Assembly (NCBI GenBank): GCA_025917655.1
Contig: CP084619.1
Location: forward strand, 3,081,001-3,145,000
Length of the DNA: 64,000 nt
Direction: 5' to 3'
Source of the DNA: Chlorella sorokiniana
Lineage: Eukaryota; Chlorophyta; Trebouxiophyceae; Chlorellales; Chlorellaceae
Part shown: positions 21,074-33,798 of the stretch, in pieces
How the letters are laid out: each line of letters opens with the position of its first letter
Position numbering within the stretch: position 1 is the stretch's first letter
Notes under the pieces: generated by a model
Databases searched by the model: none
Told to the model about the DNA's origin: nothing
The model's input: only the letters and a program-made list of their open reading frames with translations
Position numbers and translations under genes: made by a program

Positions 21074-24000
21074 TTAGTCTTCTTCCTTCACTCGTTTTTG
21101 TTTGCTGTGAGCAGCAAGCCTGGCAGCCACCTGAGCTTTGGTGCCAGATGAGGGCAGGCCCTGGCTGCTGGCCAGGCGTCTCAAGTCATCGAGCGATAAC
21201 TTGCTTGCTAGGTGCATGAAATTGCTTCCGCTGGGCATGACTGTCTCTAGCTTTCTTGCTCCATCTTTTCTGCGGCGTCTCGCTGGCTGCTGTTGCGGCT
21301 GATGCTGGAGAAGCAGTGCTGCGCTATCCAAGCCTCCATTCAAACTCTGTGCAGGCTCTGGAAGTGCCGCATCTGCACTTGCCGCCATCGATGTTTGCCA
21401 AGGCAGTGAACCTTGGCGAGTGGGCAGCTGCTGCTCCAGCTGAGCCCTTAGCAAGCGAGGTAGCGGTCCTGGGCTTGCTGGACTAGCTCTTGAGCGCGGC
21501 TGCTCTGTAGGAAGAGCTTGGTTTGCCGGACCAACTGCCTGTGGCAGCTGCCGAGGCTGCTGCTGGCGCCGCGCCATGGGGTTGCGTCGCACAGGCGGGC
21601 GTATGCCCACGCCATTTGCTTGCGGGCTTGACGACCTCGAGCGTGCGGCTGGATTGGCGGCACGATCTGTTGCTGACCCACCATGCTGCTGTGCATGATG
21701 CGGGTTGAAGGGCTCGATGCCCTCCAGCAGCACATTGCCAGAAAAATCTGCAGGCGTGCGGCCGAGCGGTACACCCGCGGCACAACACATAGCTCAGTAA
21801 TTAAACTAACAGGGTTGTAAGCAGGCTGTCACGCCTCCTCCAACCTGAGCAGTCCCGCATTGCTGGGCGCAGCCTCGGTGCTCACCTGTATAGCGGGGGC
21901 GCAGCGGGTTCTCCAGATCCACCTCATCCACCTGGAGGGCGCGACTGGGAGGCTGCGAGGGTGCCGACCCAAAACCCGCGGCATCCTTGCGAGGCCCCAC
22001 AGGGACCGCCGCCAGGCTTGCAAGCCCATCCACAGCAGAGGCAAGCTGGTCTGCTGATGCCTGGCCTGCGTCGCCAGTCCTAGCTGCCTCAATGATGGCG
22101 TCTATGGTCATGGCGCCTGCCTCGCCACCATCGGCAGTCATGGCTGCCCCGCCGGCAGGCTCCAGTGACGGGGCCGCACGCCGTGCTTGGTACACCGAGG
22201 TGGGCTCCTGGCCCTGCCCAACACCCACTGACACTTGCTCCGCGTAGCCCATGTCCACAAGGCGCCTGCAACAAAGACCATGGCGGTTAGGCAGGTGCGG
22301 ACTGGCGACGTCCCCGCAACAGCATAGCACCCCCTCCTTCCCTTGGTTGCGCAGCCCCCTCCCCTTCCGTGCTCACTTGGCGGCGCCCTTGGTCAGCATG
22401 AGGCCCTCCCGTTCCAGCAGCTCCCCCAGGTTACGGGGCACCAGGCGGCGCCGCACCCCCGCCTCGCCCTCCTCGTCGGACAGCGCGTCCACCCCCGCCT
22501 CCCGCCCCAGCCCCCGCTTGAATTCGGTGGACAGCAGGTCCTCGGACACCTGCATAATCTGCTGATGGAAGGAGCCGTCCTTGCGCACCAGCAGGCGGGA
22601 GAGGTACACAGCCCGCTGGTCAAGTGGCAGCTTGTACCTGAGGGAGGTGGGGGTTGGGGGCGGGGTTGGAAGGCATTTGACTCAAGCGGCAATCGCAGAA
22701 CAGCCGTGCGCATGGTCAGCCCGCAACAGCTCATGCCCTCATGCAATGCCCTCATGCACCAGGTGTGGTATGGCACGCTGATGACGGTCCAGCCCACGGC
22801 GCGCAGTAGCCGGCGGCGGATCATGGTCTGGCCCAGGGGCGAGTTGGTGTTGACGGAGAAGTGGAAGGGGCCGTCCACCTCCACAGCTATCTTCTTGCCT
22901 GTAGGGAGGCAATCAGAGGTGCTGGAGTGTTGCATGAGCCGGCAGTCCCACGCATGGACATGTCGCGGTGTGTTTGAGGAGCAAGCAGTCAGCTGCAGCA
23001 AGCCCCCCTTGACGTACCCCCTTGACGATGGCGATGTCCACCGACAGCAGGTTGACAGCAGTAAGGTACTCCAGCTCGTGCTCGATGCCCAGCTGGCCCA
23101 GGGCGGCGCTCACCTCCAGCTGAAAAGAAGACAGCTTGGCGGCCTGGGGTGGCGGGGGAGGTGGATGAAACGAGCGTGTGGGTGGGTGGGTGTTGGGGTC
23201 CAGCACCGCTCTACCGCGTTCAAACTGTGGAACAGCAGGCAGAAGAAGTCGCCCCGCTGCCATCTCAACCCACTGGGGTCCCTTGCGCCCAGCCCTGCCC
23301 ACCATGTCAGCTGCTCGCTCGCGCGCGGGCTGGCCCCCTAAAAAAACACACCCACCCACCCACCCACCCACCTGCTGCTGAGCCTGCCATGCCTGCAGCG
23401 CACGGTCCACCACGCCGTCTGGCAGGTCAATGTCGGCACGGAACTCGCCTGGCTGACGCTGCATCTCAAATTGCGCCAGCAGCACCGCTTGCAGCACCTG
23501 GTTGTACTGAACGTCCTGGAAGGTGCCTGCTCGCTCCAGCACCACGAAGCGTTCCACCAGCTTCACAAACGCGTCGCAGTGGGTAGCCTGCAGGGAGCCG
23601 GCGACAAGGGGGAGCCAACCTGGGGTCATGGCCCAGGCAACCCAGGCTGGCAGCCAGCAGCACAAGCGTGGCGATGCAGTCCGCGTGGCCGGCCGGGTGG
23701 CAGGGGTCTTCCACGCACCGATAGCGCTGCCATGGCCCACATGGTGGTGGTCAGGCTCTGCCCGTCAAACTGGTCCACCCTGCGTGCCACCTCCACCTGG
23801 TACTGGGCCATGACGGGGCCAGGGTGGTAGGCAAACCTGGGGCAGAAGGGGGGGGGGGGGGCACGGATGAAGCCCAACACAGCAACCAGGGGCCAGCCAG
23901 AGGCCAGGGGCACGGGTCCTCCCGGGCTCAGGTCAAGACGGACCCCCTGTCCAGTTGGTGGGTGACGTTGCAAGCAGCGCACGCAGCACTCACTTGGCAA

Positions 24001-26877
24001 AGCTCCAGATGGAGTTTGATATCTCCTGGCTGCTCATGGAGTGCATCTTGCGCCCCACAGCACGCGTGATGGGCTCCAATAGCAGTGCTGGGTACCAGCG
24101 CAGGTAGGCAAAGCTCCAGAGCGTGTTGGCCAGGGCCTGCGGACGTGGGCAGAGGGCAAGGCCTTCGTCAGCTCTCTCTGCCTCTTTCTAGAACCGTTTG
24201 CAAAGCGCAGGAGGGGGGGCACCCATTCTGCAAGCGCAGGCCCCCACCTGGCTGGTGAAGTCGTCAAGCCGCGTCACGCGCCGCTCGCGCCCCATGCTGT
24301 CCAGCTCCACCCAGCTCGTGCTCAGCTCCCGCTCAAATGCGCTCAGCAGCCGCTCGTTGATAATGTTGCCTTGCGCAAAGGCCTGCACGTCGGGAGGGGG
24401 TGAGGGGCACAGCAGCAGGCAGGGTGGGCATGGGGCCGTGTGCACAGCTCGCAACTTGTGCCAGGCCGCCACCCTAAAAAGCCGCCACGGCAGCCATGCA
24501 GCAGCGAGACACCCACGTAGATTGAGTTGGAGAGCTCCTGCGCCCGGAACTGACGCGCCAGCTCAGGGGTGCGAAACCTGCGCCAAGGGGAGGGCGGCGC
24601 GCCCTGAGCACGTGCATCACGCTGGCAAGGCGGCGATGGGTACCGTGCCGGGCCACACCTTTCCACCAGCTCAGCGGCGGCGGCCTCAAACAGCTGCTGC
24701 GGATAGACGTCCAGCTTGCAGAAGCCCCACAGCAGGTTACTCAGCGTCTGCGACTGGAACTCGCTCATGCGCCGTGTGGCGGTGGAGGCCACCGCAGCCA
24801 GGAAGGCAGGAGAGGGCTGCCAGCCCGGCCGCAGCTCGCGGGGCACACCAGTGGGTGGGTTGCCACCAGAGTGGGGGCCCACGCATCCACGGGTGCCGTT
24901 GCGCAGGTGTGCGGTGGCCCACACCATGTTGGACAGGCCTTGAGGGATGAAGGAGTCAATCTGCTGCACGACCTGCATCGACGGTGGGGTGCAATGTTGG
25001 GCTGGGCCAGGGGGCCAGGAGTTGCTGGCAGGGCCCTCCCAACAAACACAAAACGTCAGCCGCCCATGCGCAGCTCCCCGGCCCCCAAAACACACAGTCA
25101 GGCGCTCACCCCCTCCAGCAGCTGGTCCAGCGCCTCTTCGCACAGCACCCCCATCGTGCCCATGGCCCAGACCACGTTGGACAGCTCCTGGCTCTGGTAC
25201 TCGCCCGGTGGGTGACGCACAATGGCCAGCGCCAGCTTGCGTGCCAGCTCAGCACGATCCACGTCGCCCAGCGCTGCGGCGCAATGAGGGGGTGTTGCGG
25301 GCGGACGGGGAGCCAGCGGCCCGGCTTGGCAGCCCTGGGTGCTCCACACAAGCGGTTAGCTGAAGCGTGCACCTGCTGGGCTGCCAGCGCGCCCAGGCAA
25401 GCAGCTTGGGTGTGGCGAGGGGCGTTTCACCCACCTGCCAAGCCCCACATCGTGTTGGCCAGGCCGCGCGGCTGGTACTCGGGCACCAGCTGCTCCACCC
25501 GCGCCACCAGGGCCAGATAGCTGGGGTGGCACACCAGCCGCTTGTTCACGCCTGCGAGGCGGCAACAAGGTGGCAGATGGGCGCCACGGCAGCCGCCGCT
25601 TCAATTTGAAGTGGGGACCCGGCTGCGCAGTCGGGGTGCGGCTGCCGCAGGGCACCGCCTGCTTGCAGGCGCCCTCACCCGGCTCCACCTCCCTCCGCCT
25701 CCGCGCCAGCTTGCCCAGGCGGTGCATGGCGGTGGAGGTGTTGATGGGGTCCATCAGGTAGCCAATGTCACGCACAATGGACAGGATGGTGGCTAGGCTG
25801 CGTGGGCAGGGGTCATCAACGGGGACGACGGCCTCAGCTGCGCGGCAGGCTACAAGCCTGTGCAACTTGCAGCCCCCCAAGCCAGCTGTGTGCACAGGGC
25901 AGACCAGCGTCCGCAAGCATGCGCGAAGCACCGTCTGCACTAGGGTCGCCCTCACTCTGTGCTCTGCGCCAGCATCTTGTTTATGCCCACGTTCAAGTAG
26001 GTGCTGAGGCCCACGCCCTGGGACAGACCCTGCTGTGTGGGCCGCCCGTCTGGACCCACAACGCCTTGCGCTGCACGGGAGAGAGCGGCAGTGTGATCAG
26101 ATGCGCCGGGTCTTGTGCGCGTAACGACTGCAGGCGGGCAAGCGCCGGCATGTGCTGACATGCAGGGGACAATTCACCCTTGAGTATGTCGAGGAAGTAG
26201 CCGTCCGGGTGCATGCCGCCGTCGCCCTTGCCATCGATGCTGGGCCCGCCCTGGCGCACGCCACGCTGCAAGGGAGCTTGTGACCCAGAGACAGGCGCGG
26301 CCCTAACTGCGCCGCGTCTCGTCCCTCCAGCCTGTTGCCATGCGGGGTCGCTGTCCGAGTTGGAGTCGCTGGGACGAGGTTGGCTGGAGCGGCCACCCGG
26401 ACCCGCGTGCCATCCCTTGCCGCCGCCGGCCTGACCCTGCTGGCGCCGCTGCTGGTGGCTAAGATCCTGGCGCAGCGAGCGCAGGGTACGCTGACGCCAT
26501 TGCCGCTGCTGCCTACCCTCCTCATTTTCCTCATCATCGCTGCTGCGCCCGCCGCTGGCGTAGCCAGGGCCGAGGGCGGCGGCGCAAGGTGCCCTACGCA
26601 CGGCGCTGGAGTGCGGCTGCACAAACCAGGATCCTGGCTGTCGATGCGGCGGCTGGTCCTGCTTGTCCAGCTGGCCACCACGACGGGCGGCCCTGGGCAC
26701 AACCTGCACCCTGGAGGCATGGAAGCGATGCCCATGCAAGCTGCGCCTGCTGCTGCTGCCCGCTCTGTCCAGCGGCGCATGCAGGGACCTGCCCCTCCAC
26801 GACCTTGCTGCAGAAGCGGTGCTGTTGCTAATCATGCCCTTTTCGCCGGGCGGCAGCTCCGTGCCGTGTGGTGGCAT
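21074..26877 (-). CDS. OPR/RAP-domain organelle RNA-binding protein with C-terminal SAP motif
   Basis: Probably acts on chloroplast or mitochondrial RNA. From the ATG at 26877 (a second ATG at 26835 is possible) a basic, low-complexity leader is followed over about 14 exons by helical repeats containing L-(S/A)-N-x-(L/M/V)-W: PRGLANTMWGLAGG near 25460, QSQELSNVVWAMGTMG near 25180, QGLSNMVWATAHL near 24930, QTLSNLLWGFCKLDV near 24740, QALANTLWSFAYL near 24110. These resemble octotricopeptide/FAST-type repeats. A RAP domain follows (KKIAVEVDGPFHFSVN near 22880 to GWTVISVPYHTW near 22780), then about 330 further residues ending in a SAP-like motif, LSLDDLRRLASSQGLPSSGT near 21170, and KEED stop at 21074. 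Exon continuity was checked at several borders (for example LTKGAAK/RLVDMGYAEQ). Repeat class is family inference; the RAP call is strong. Confidence 0.8.
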
Positions 26878-27409
26878 GGCATAGGTCACCACCACCACGC
26901 GGCACCTTCCACCGCCTCGCCTGCGTATGGCAGCAAGGAGCGGCAGCGGCACCTCAGGCGGATGCTACCAGACCCACCACGTCACTTGCAGGCTTTGAAG
27001 ACGTGCTTGGCGTACCTATGGCGGCTACCGTGGGCGTGGTGGGGCACAAAGCCCAGGGAGGCCGCCCAACTGGCCTGCAGTCCTAACAGCGTATATGAGC
27101 TTGATAATAATATAAGTAAGTAACGACCATTAACAATCGATTTCCGCGCGTTACAGCCTTTCTCTCTGCCACCAAGAGGTCGGCCAACACTTGACTGCCG
27201 CCGCGTGAATGCAGCGCGTAATCGGCCTCTTTTGACTGCATGCAATAAGAATGACAGCAGGTTTGGCCGGGTGGAGGATAGGCATGCAAAGACCCGGGCT
27301 GGTGTCTGCCCAGGGCTGAGGTGTCCTGCGGGGGTGGGTGACCTTTGAGTGGTTGCCACAGGTGCATTCTTCTCGCTGATCGCTCCCGAAGTATCATCTT
27401 AAGTTCACA
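26878..27409. other. Divergent intergenic region, RAP gene and accB
   Basis: 530 bp between the minus-strand RAP gene and the plus-strand BCCP gene; it should hold both promoters and 5' UTRs. A short AT-rich patch lies near 27090-27135. No open frame or RNA gene is supported. Confidence 0.4.
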
Positions 27410-28786
27410 ATGCAGGCAGCGTTGGCGGAGCGCGTGTGCGTGGGTCGGGGCCCGGCAGGCAGGGCGAGCGTGCAGCCCCGCGGGCTCTCTGGAGCATCTG
27501 TGGTGCCCAAGGTGCGATTGTAGGCGCGTCAAGGGCAATGTACGAGCTGGCAGCGCTTTCGGCACCTTGCAGTGTCGACTCTGCACCGGCCTGCCCTCCA
27601 CCCGGGAGCACCCCCTGCAGGCCCGCTCCGTGCTTGCCCTGGCAGCAGCTGAGGAAGTCAAGACCGCCAGCACTAATGGCGCGCCCCAGAAGGCTACCTC
27701 GGCGGCTGTGGACTTTGATGAGCTGACGGAGCTGATCAAGTGGGACAGCCTGCCAGAATCCTGCCGTGACGCCCTGTCATGGTCGATTGCAGCTGGCTGG
27801 GGTCTGGGCACCTGCCAGTTTGCAGTGGTGTTGCCATCTGCTCGGCAATGCCGTTTCGCCCGCCATTGGCGTTGAGCGCAGCGCCTGCCCGCCTTCCCCA
27901 CACCCTCCCCGCACACTCCGCCTCCCCACACAGGATGGTGCACACTACTGACATTGTTGAGCTGGAGCTGAACAGCAAGAAGTTCAAACTGTCGGTGAAG
28001 AAGAGGGAGGCACTGGAGGCAGCAGAGCCTCAGGTCATCCACATGCCCGCTGCCTCTGCAGCCTATGCCGCCCGGCCCCTGTGGCGATGCCGGCCCCTGC
28101 GGCCCCTGCTGCGGCGCCAGCCCCCGCGGCCCCAGCTGCTCCTGCCCCCGCCCCCGCCGCTGCGGCCCCCGCGCCCGCCGCTGCCGCCCCCGCTGATGGC
28201 CTGGAGGTGGTGTCCCCCATGGCTGGCACCATGTACCGCTCCCCCGCTCCTGGCGAGCCTGTGTTCGTCAAGGAGGGCGACCGGGTGACAAAGGGCCAGG
28301 TGGTCTGCATCATCGAGGGTGAGTTGATGGGCGTGGAGGGGTGTTGGCGGGCCATGAGCCCCCCTGCACTGCCCATCACGCGGATGAGATGCTAGAAGGC
28401 TAAGCTTTTGGCTGCCAGTGCCTTCACAAAGCGCTTTGCGTTCCTTTTGCTCACTCTCGCGCAGCGATGAAGATGATGAACGAGCTGGGTAAGCTGCAAG
28501 CTGCACATAACCTGTCTTGTTTGTTGAGCATGTACATTGCAGCAGGAATGCATATAAGAGGCTGCGACAAGCGCATGCCTTGCCAACCCTGGCATCTTCT
28601 TGTCTTCCCGGCAATTTTATACCTGCAGAATGTGAAATCTCTGGCACAGTGGTCAAGATCATGAAGGAGAATGGCGACGCAGTGCTGCCAGGTAGGGGCG
28701 CCAGGAACCCCAGGCAGCATTCCCAGCTTGGCTGACTCCGAATTCTTGTGCCTGCAGGCCAGCCCCTGATGATCATCAAGCCTTAA
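27410..28786 (+). CDS. accB: Biotin carboxyl carrier protein of plastid acetyl-CoA carboxylase
   Basis: Carries the biotin that transfers CO2 in heteromeric plastid acetyl-CoA carboxylase, the first step of fatty-acid synthesis. Exons by splice motif and continuity: 27410-27511 (transit peptide, [14 protein letters not shown]), 27573-27739 (FDELTELIK), 27934-28318, 28465-28488, 28629-28691, 28758-28786. The domain reads [18 protein letters not shown], an Ala/Pro linker, [18 protein letters not shown], then EAMKMMNEL with the biotinylated Lys in a 24-nt micro-exon, and ends GQPLMIIKP. Within exon 3, between about 28000 and 28086, the frame must shift by one base to join the [10 protein letters not shown] segment to MPAPAAPAA; no ordinary intron explains it, so an indel or consensus error is likely. 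Confidence 0.9.
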
Positions 28787-29335
28787 ATGTATACATGGGA
28801 TGCACTGCGGATGCCTTGACTGGATGGCCCATGGAAGCACAGTTCTTGCCTTAGACCCAAGGTGCCCAAGGGGCCGGGTTCCTTGCTTGCGTGAACCGCA
28901 CCACAGCCTCCGCCTCCATCCCTCTCGGTTTTGTGTCCTGCTCTCTTTTCTTTCAATCTCGTCACACTTCTGCTGCCGCTCCGTCTGTCAGCTGAACTGC
29001 CGTTGCCCCCACTGCATTGTCGGCTGACCCATGTGAACAGAACTGGCTGCCAGTTTGCAGCGTGGCACATTGCCATCCTGTCAAGTGCTATTCTAGCCTT
29101 CCCTGTTGAGAAGAGTCATATGGCATTGATTCATTAGTGTTGGGCAGTAGTAGCCGGCGAGCAGTCAAGGTGGGCAGTTCCAACAGGTTCGCAAGAGACA
29201 AAGAAAAGCTAACTGAAAAAGAAGTGTGGGCAAGAACGTGGGAATGTTGGTCAAGTAGGTAGGTGGGCGAATGGTGGGCGAACGGTTGTCAGAAGCCACA
29301 CATGTGGGCACAAGCGAGCATGACAAATGTAAGCC
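28787..29335. other. Convergent intergenic region
   Basis: 3' flanks of accB (+) and the asparaginase gene (-). Pyrimidine-rich around 28900-29000. No gene, RNA or repeat recognised. Confidence 0.4.
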
Positions 29336-31707
29336 TCACAGCTCTCCCGCCAGTGGCATGCCAAGGGGTAGATCTCGATACGCTAAGCACAGCATGAGTT
29401 TCACCACAGCGCATTCTGGCGTCATCTGTGGCCCGGATTCCACTCCAAGCTTAAGTGCAGCCGCCCCGATTTGTCTGCAGAACATAGTGTGAAGCAGTGG
29501 AGTTTGAGCCATGCCTTCCTGTAACAGCTGCCAAGACTGCACAACAAGCTATACTCACAGAGCTCAGGATGCAGAGGGCCAACACTGCATTGGCTACTCA
29601 GATAAACAAGGACGCCCTTCTTTCGCTGCTCTCGCAACCAGGGCAGCCATCCGGCATCCGGTCGGTCAGGCATGTTACCTGCCAAGGAGGGACCCCTGAA
29701 AACAGTCAGCAAGCGAAGTCTGCTATGCCAGGGATGTTGAATGCAAGCAAGGCAAAGGAAGGGACCACGACTATGCACCAGCCGTCCATGACGCTCACCC
29801 ACGCCAAAGGCTTCTAGCACCACCCCCTTGACGCCGCGCGATGCCAGGTCGCCATACATGACGCGTGGGTCGCTGCCAGGGATGATGGGGATGCGAATCA
29901 CGCGAGGGTCCAAGTTGAACCGGGGCCGATACACGCCCTCAGGCTGCAAATGACAGGGAAAGAGAGCAGACAAGTGGCACGCAAAGCGCTGCACATGCAC
30001 GCCCTGCTGTGCAGGGGCATGCTCTACAGGACTCACAGGCTGCACATGCACGCCCTGCCATGCAGGAGCATGCTCACTACAGGACTCACGGCGAGAAGAG
30101 CGTGCTGGTTCCAGTTAATGTCCACTCCCATCTCAGCGAGGTATGGATAGTTAGGGAATCAAACGCCTGAAATGGAGCGGAGGGGGCGTAGCAACGTCCC
30201 GCAGCAGGTCAACGGGCTAGCCCTTACCCTCCGGGGGCATGCAACTGCTCGCACCTGGTACGCTGAGCTGTTCACTTTTTGCGAGCGGTTGCCTCGCATC
30301 AGGCGACCGCCGAAGCACACCGCAACTTCTTGCAAATGTACATGCGGGGGGTGAACGCAGCCGTTGCACAGCAAACTGAATCCAGCAGGTTCTGCCTCGC
30401 ATCTGAGCGTGGCAGCGCCAACGGCAGCTGTGAGCCCGTCAGCACGATGGGCTTCTGCGCATGGCAGGGAGGTTTGCGCATCATATCCTACGCATCTGAG
30501 TGGAGTTGTAATGACCACCATGTATTTCTGTACAGCTCCCCACCTTGAACCCGGCCAGCATGAGCGAGAGTGCACTGGCAGTATAACTGCAAGGAAAACC
30601 TTCATGAAGGTGGGTTCCAGGGATGCATCGGGCAGGGAGGGCACCCGAATTCAGCACACGCTTGCCTCAGGGTGTCAGTGCCGTGCGCCAGCAAGAATGC
30701 GTCATAATGGTCGCGGTTGGCGTCAAGCACCTTCGCCAGCTGCAGGGCAGGATTGAAGCTTGGATAAACCAAACCCGCCCAGTCACTGAAACCAGCACCA
30801 AGCAGGCGGGCACACCTGCAGCCAGTGCCTGGGTGTCACATTGCTGCTGTCTGCAACACAGGGTCCCAAGCTGGGTAGGTAAGTGAGCGTGGCAGCTGGT
30901 GAGCAAGCATGGCATGTTGGCACACCCGCTTACCCCACCACCCCACGCACCCAAGTTGAAGGCCACCTTGAGGTCCAAGCATGCAAACGACTTGAGCTCT
31001 GGAACAATGTTGAGCAGGTTTCCCAGCATGCTCCCTGGCTTCAACGCCCCCGGAGTGTGGTACTTGCCGCCCGTCCCCGGCTTCAGGACGATATGCCCTG
31101 CCGGGTCCTGCACCAGGCAAGCTCCACGGCATAGGGGCAAGGCGGCCAGCAGGGTGCAGCATGCCCACCAGTAGACCTGGTTACTCAGCCCTAGACACAC
31201 CTGCTCAAAGCTCTCTTTGGGGTCCATGCCCATTGTGCCGCCGCAATGCAGGAGCAGCACCCTGGGGAGCGGGCGCGCTACCAAGACAACAGGTGCCTGT
31301 GCAGGCCGCTGGCCGGTGGTCGCCTTTTGGATGGAAAGGGGTGCCGCGCCATCAACTACTGCGACTTCAGTGGAACTTGTGAGTGCTGGCAGAACGGAAA
31401 CCTTGGGTACTGGATGCCTGGCGTTTGATACAGGCATCTTGCCACCTCTGCCGGTTGCCGCCGTCTGCAGTGTACATGGTTCATGGGGACACGAGGGTGC
31501 TCGCACGGGCGCTACACTCTTGCTGTGTGTCGAAGAAGTGAAGCGAGCCAAACAGGGACGACTGCCCCCGCAGCTCACAGGCTGGCGCTTCGGTTGAGCC
31601 TTTGGTCCTGTTTTGCCGCTTGCGCTGCTGCTCCTGCCCTCATGAAACTCTTGAGAACACGCCGAAACAACATTTCGACCGCAGGGGCATTTCTGGAACG
31701 CTTTCAT
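29336..31707 (-). CDS. Type I L-asparaginase (cytosolic/bacterial-type)
   Basis: Hydrolyses asparagine to aspartate and ammonia. From the ATG at 31707 a Ser/Arg-rich leader of about 140 residues precedes the catalytic core: VLLLHCGGTMGMDPKESFE near 31240 (first active-site Thr), a gap bridged by an intron, GTGGKYHTPGALKPGSML near 31060, DANRDHYDAFLLAHGTDTL near 30700 (second active-site Thr-Asp), YTASALSLMLAGFK near 30570, VLTGSQLPLALPRSDARQNLL near 30430, MGVDINWNQHALLA near 30110, RIPIIPGSDPRVMYGDLASRG near 29880, GWLPWLREQRKKGVLVYLSSQ near 29650, and PQMTPECAVVKLMLCLAYRDL near 29400. The HGTDTL/YTASALS junction uses a GC-AG intron (30665-30587). In a run of six C (about 30343-30348) the frame changes by one base. 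Confidence 0.85.
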
Positions 31708-32177
31708 ACGGTGCCGGCGCCTAATGAACTGCGCATCGGTTGGAGGAAGGCAGCCACCTCAAACAGGACGCTTACTTGCACATCACATCAGAGAAGCCCT
31801 TTCACCTTTTTGCTTGTCTGTGCCGCCACGTGGCCATTTTGTCCGCCACATGGGACAGGGCCGAACTGGTTGGTGGCGGTTGCACCACACAGCCCATTAG
31901 TTTTCATGTGAACTGCACTTATGTGAACTGCACTTAAAGGCTGGCTTTCATCTGCTTGCAAGGAAGGTATCCAAGAGCGAGCATGAACTGAAGCGTGCCC
32001 TAACGCTGGTAAGAGCATCCACGCTTGAGGCGCAGCCTGGGGCAGCAACTGCAGCTTGTTCTCAGCCAATGTAAGAGTAGAGGGACTTTCAAACAAGGTA
32101 GCGGTGATAGAATATATCGAGATATCAGTGACCTTTAAGAGAAGCTTGCATTGCTCATCATGAATCTCTAATCCCAT
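31708..32177. other. Spacer between two minus-strand genes
   Basis: 470 bp holding the promoter of the asparaginase gene and the 3' flank of the sterol isomerase gene. Two tandem atgtgaactgcactta copies lie at about 31906-31936. Nothing else recognised. Confidence 0.4.
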
Positions 32178-33163
32178 TTACTTTCGCTTCGTCTTGGGGG
32201 AACTGTTGCGCACGGCCGCGTTAATCTTTCCCCAGGCGTGCAGGATGCATAACGATGGCACCACAATCCAGATGGCGTTCATGAACACAAAATAGAACCA
32301 GAAGTACAGAGGCTCAGGTCGGGAATGTATGAAGCCTGCGAGCAGGCCAGCCAGCAGCGGGCCTCAAAGTTCAGGTGTGCCAGCGTCGAAAGCGAGGAGT
32401 GCCCCACTCTGCCTCAGCCTCTTTCCACCCACCTTCCAGGTAGCAGGTGCCGTAGTAGAGGACATCGCCGTACACTTGGCCCAATGACACCACCACCATC
32501 AGCGCGTAACGCCAGGGCTTGACGGCAAAGATGCCATGCACCAGCAGGGCCGAGAGTGGGCCCCAAATGAACGCTGTGACAGCTTCCATGGAAATGACGA
32601 AAGAGTCGCGAGAGGCGTAGCGGGAGTCAGCCTTGCTGTACTCCTTCCCTATAAGTGATGGTGGGGCGGGGGAGCAGCATGCAGGTCACAAGTAAGCAGT
32701 CAAAGTCAATAGTTCGTTCATATCATAGGAATAAACAGCAGCATACATCTAACGCAACCCTTGATCGGCCTGCAGTGCGCACATGTGTCAGACAGGTAAC
32801 TGCCGCTGGCATCCTTGTAAAAGTCTGCCTTGATTACCACCCAGCCCTCGATCACAAAATGGATGAGCCCCGTGATCATGAACCAGCATGCCAGCAGGCG
32901 CTCAACGTTTGTCAGCTTTGGGTGGCGCCCTGCAGCCCATTGGCAGGGTTTTGCTGCCTCAAACAGTACACTGAAGCTCAATTTACGAACTGCTGCACCG
33001 AGGCTGTGATGTGCACCTCACCTGCCAGCTTCCAGGTCAAGCCAAACACCAGCAACACCGCCGTGAAAAACACGCCCAGGATGTAGTCAAAGTCCACTTG
33101 CATGGGCACATAGCCAGGCAGTTGCAGGTCCAACGGGAAATATGGGTGGGCCTTGACCGTCAT
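32178..33163 (-). CDS. HYD1: Sterol delta8-delta7 isomerase, EBP family
   Basis: Moves the ring double bond from C8 to C7 in sterol synthesis in the ER membrane. Four exons join in phase: 33163-33022, 32929-32783, 32648-32433 and 32335-32178, giving 220 residues, the usual family size. The start [21 protein letters not shown] aligns with the plant HYD1 start (AHPY-P-DL-LPGYVP). Four membrane segments follow: [36 protein letters not shown] (with the conserved His and Glu needed for catalysis), [17 protein letters not shown] and [19 protein letters not shown]. The motif [15 protein letters not shown] is diagnostic. The C-terminus KTKRK is a basic ER-retention-like tail. Confidence 0.92.
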
Positions 33164-33798
33164 CACTGCAGCCAGCCTGCACATTGGGCCATGAGGCATT
33201 TGTTGGGTAGGCAACGGCAGCGATGTGCCCCAGTGGCACTGCCCAGTTAGGGGATTCAGCGGGCATCTCTGCGATAATCAAACGCTAGGGATTACTCTGT
33301 GATGCGAGACGGTAGTGCAGGACACTTCAAGCTGTTGAGCGTTTTGATTCGCGTTCAGCGCGGAGCTTGGGTAAGAAGCCCCTGCCTTGGTTCACACAGC
33401 GTGTTCCAGTGTCTCCCCGTATATCGTCTCCACCTTCCTCTTTGGGTTGCAGTAACCACAATGCGGTTGCGAAGGATTTGTAATGCCATGATGTACTGTA
33501 GCCGAGAAAGAGTGCTGTTGAGATAGATATCCGTGAACATTTTACGTGCAGACGTCTAGCCTGAATCACGACTTAAATCGCTGCTGCCGGCCTATTGCTG
33601 TGACTTTATACTTTGCCGGGGTGCGGCGGCCTTGTTTTTCTTTTTGGAGGAATTGACGGCTGTTCGGAGGCATATTCACGCGGGAAGCCACGCTTCCGCT
33701 GCCTTGTGACCTGTCACCAGCGGGCGGCGGTGCGGCAGCAAGGCCCCGTCACTCGCTGCCTCTGTTCATTTAGCCAGAACACGGTCACACGGTCACAT
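33164..33798. other. Divergent intergenic region, HYD1 and MRG gene
   Basis: 635 bp with both promoters. No open frame, RNA gene or repeat supported. Confidence 0.4.
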
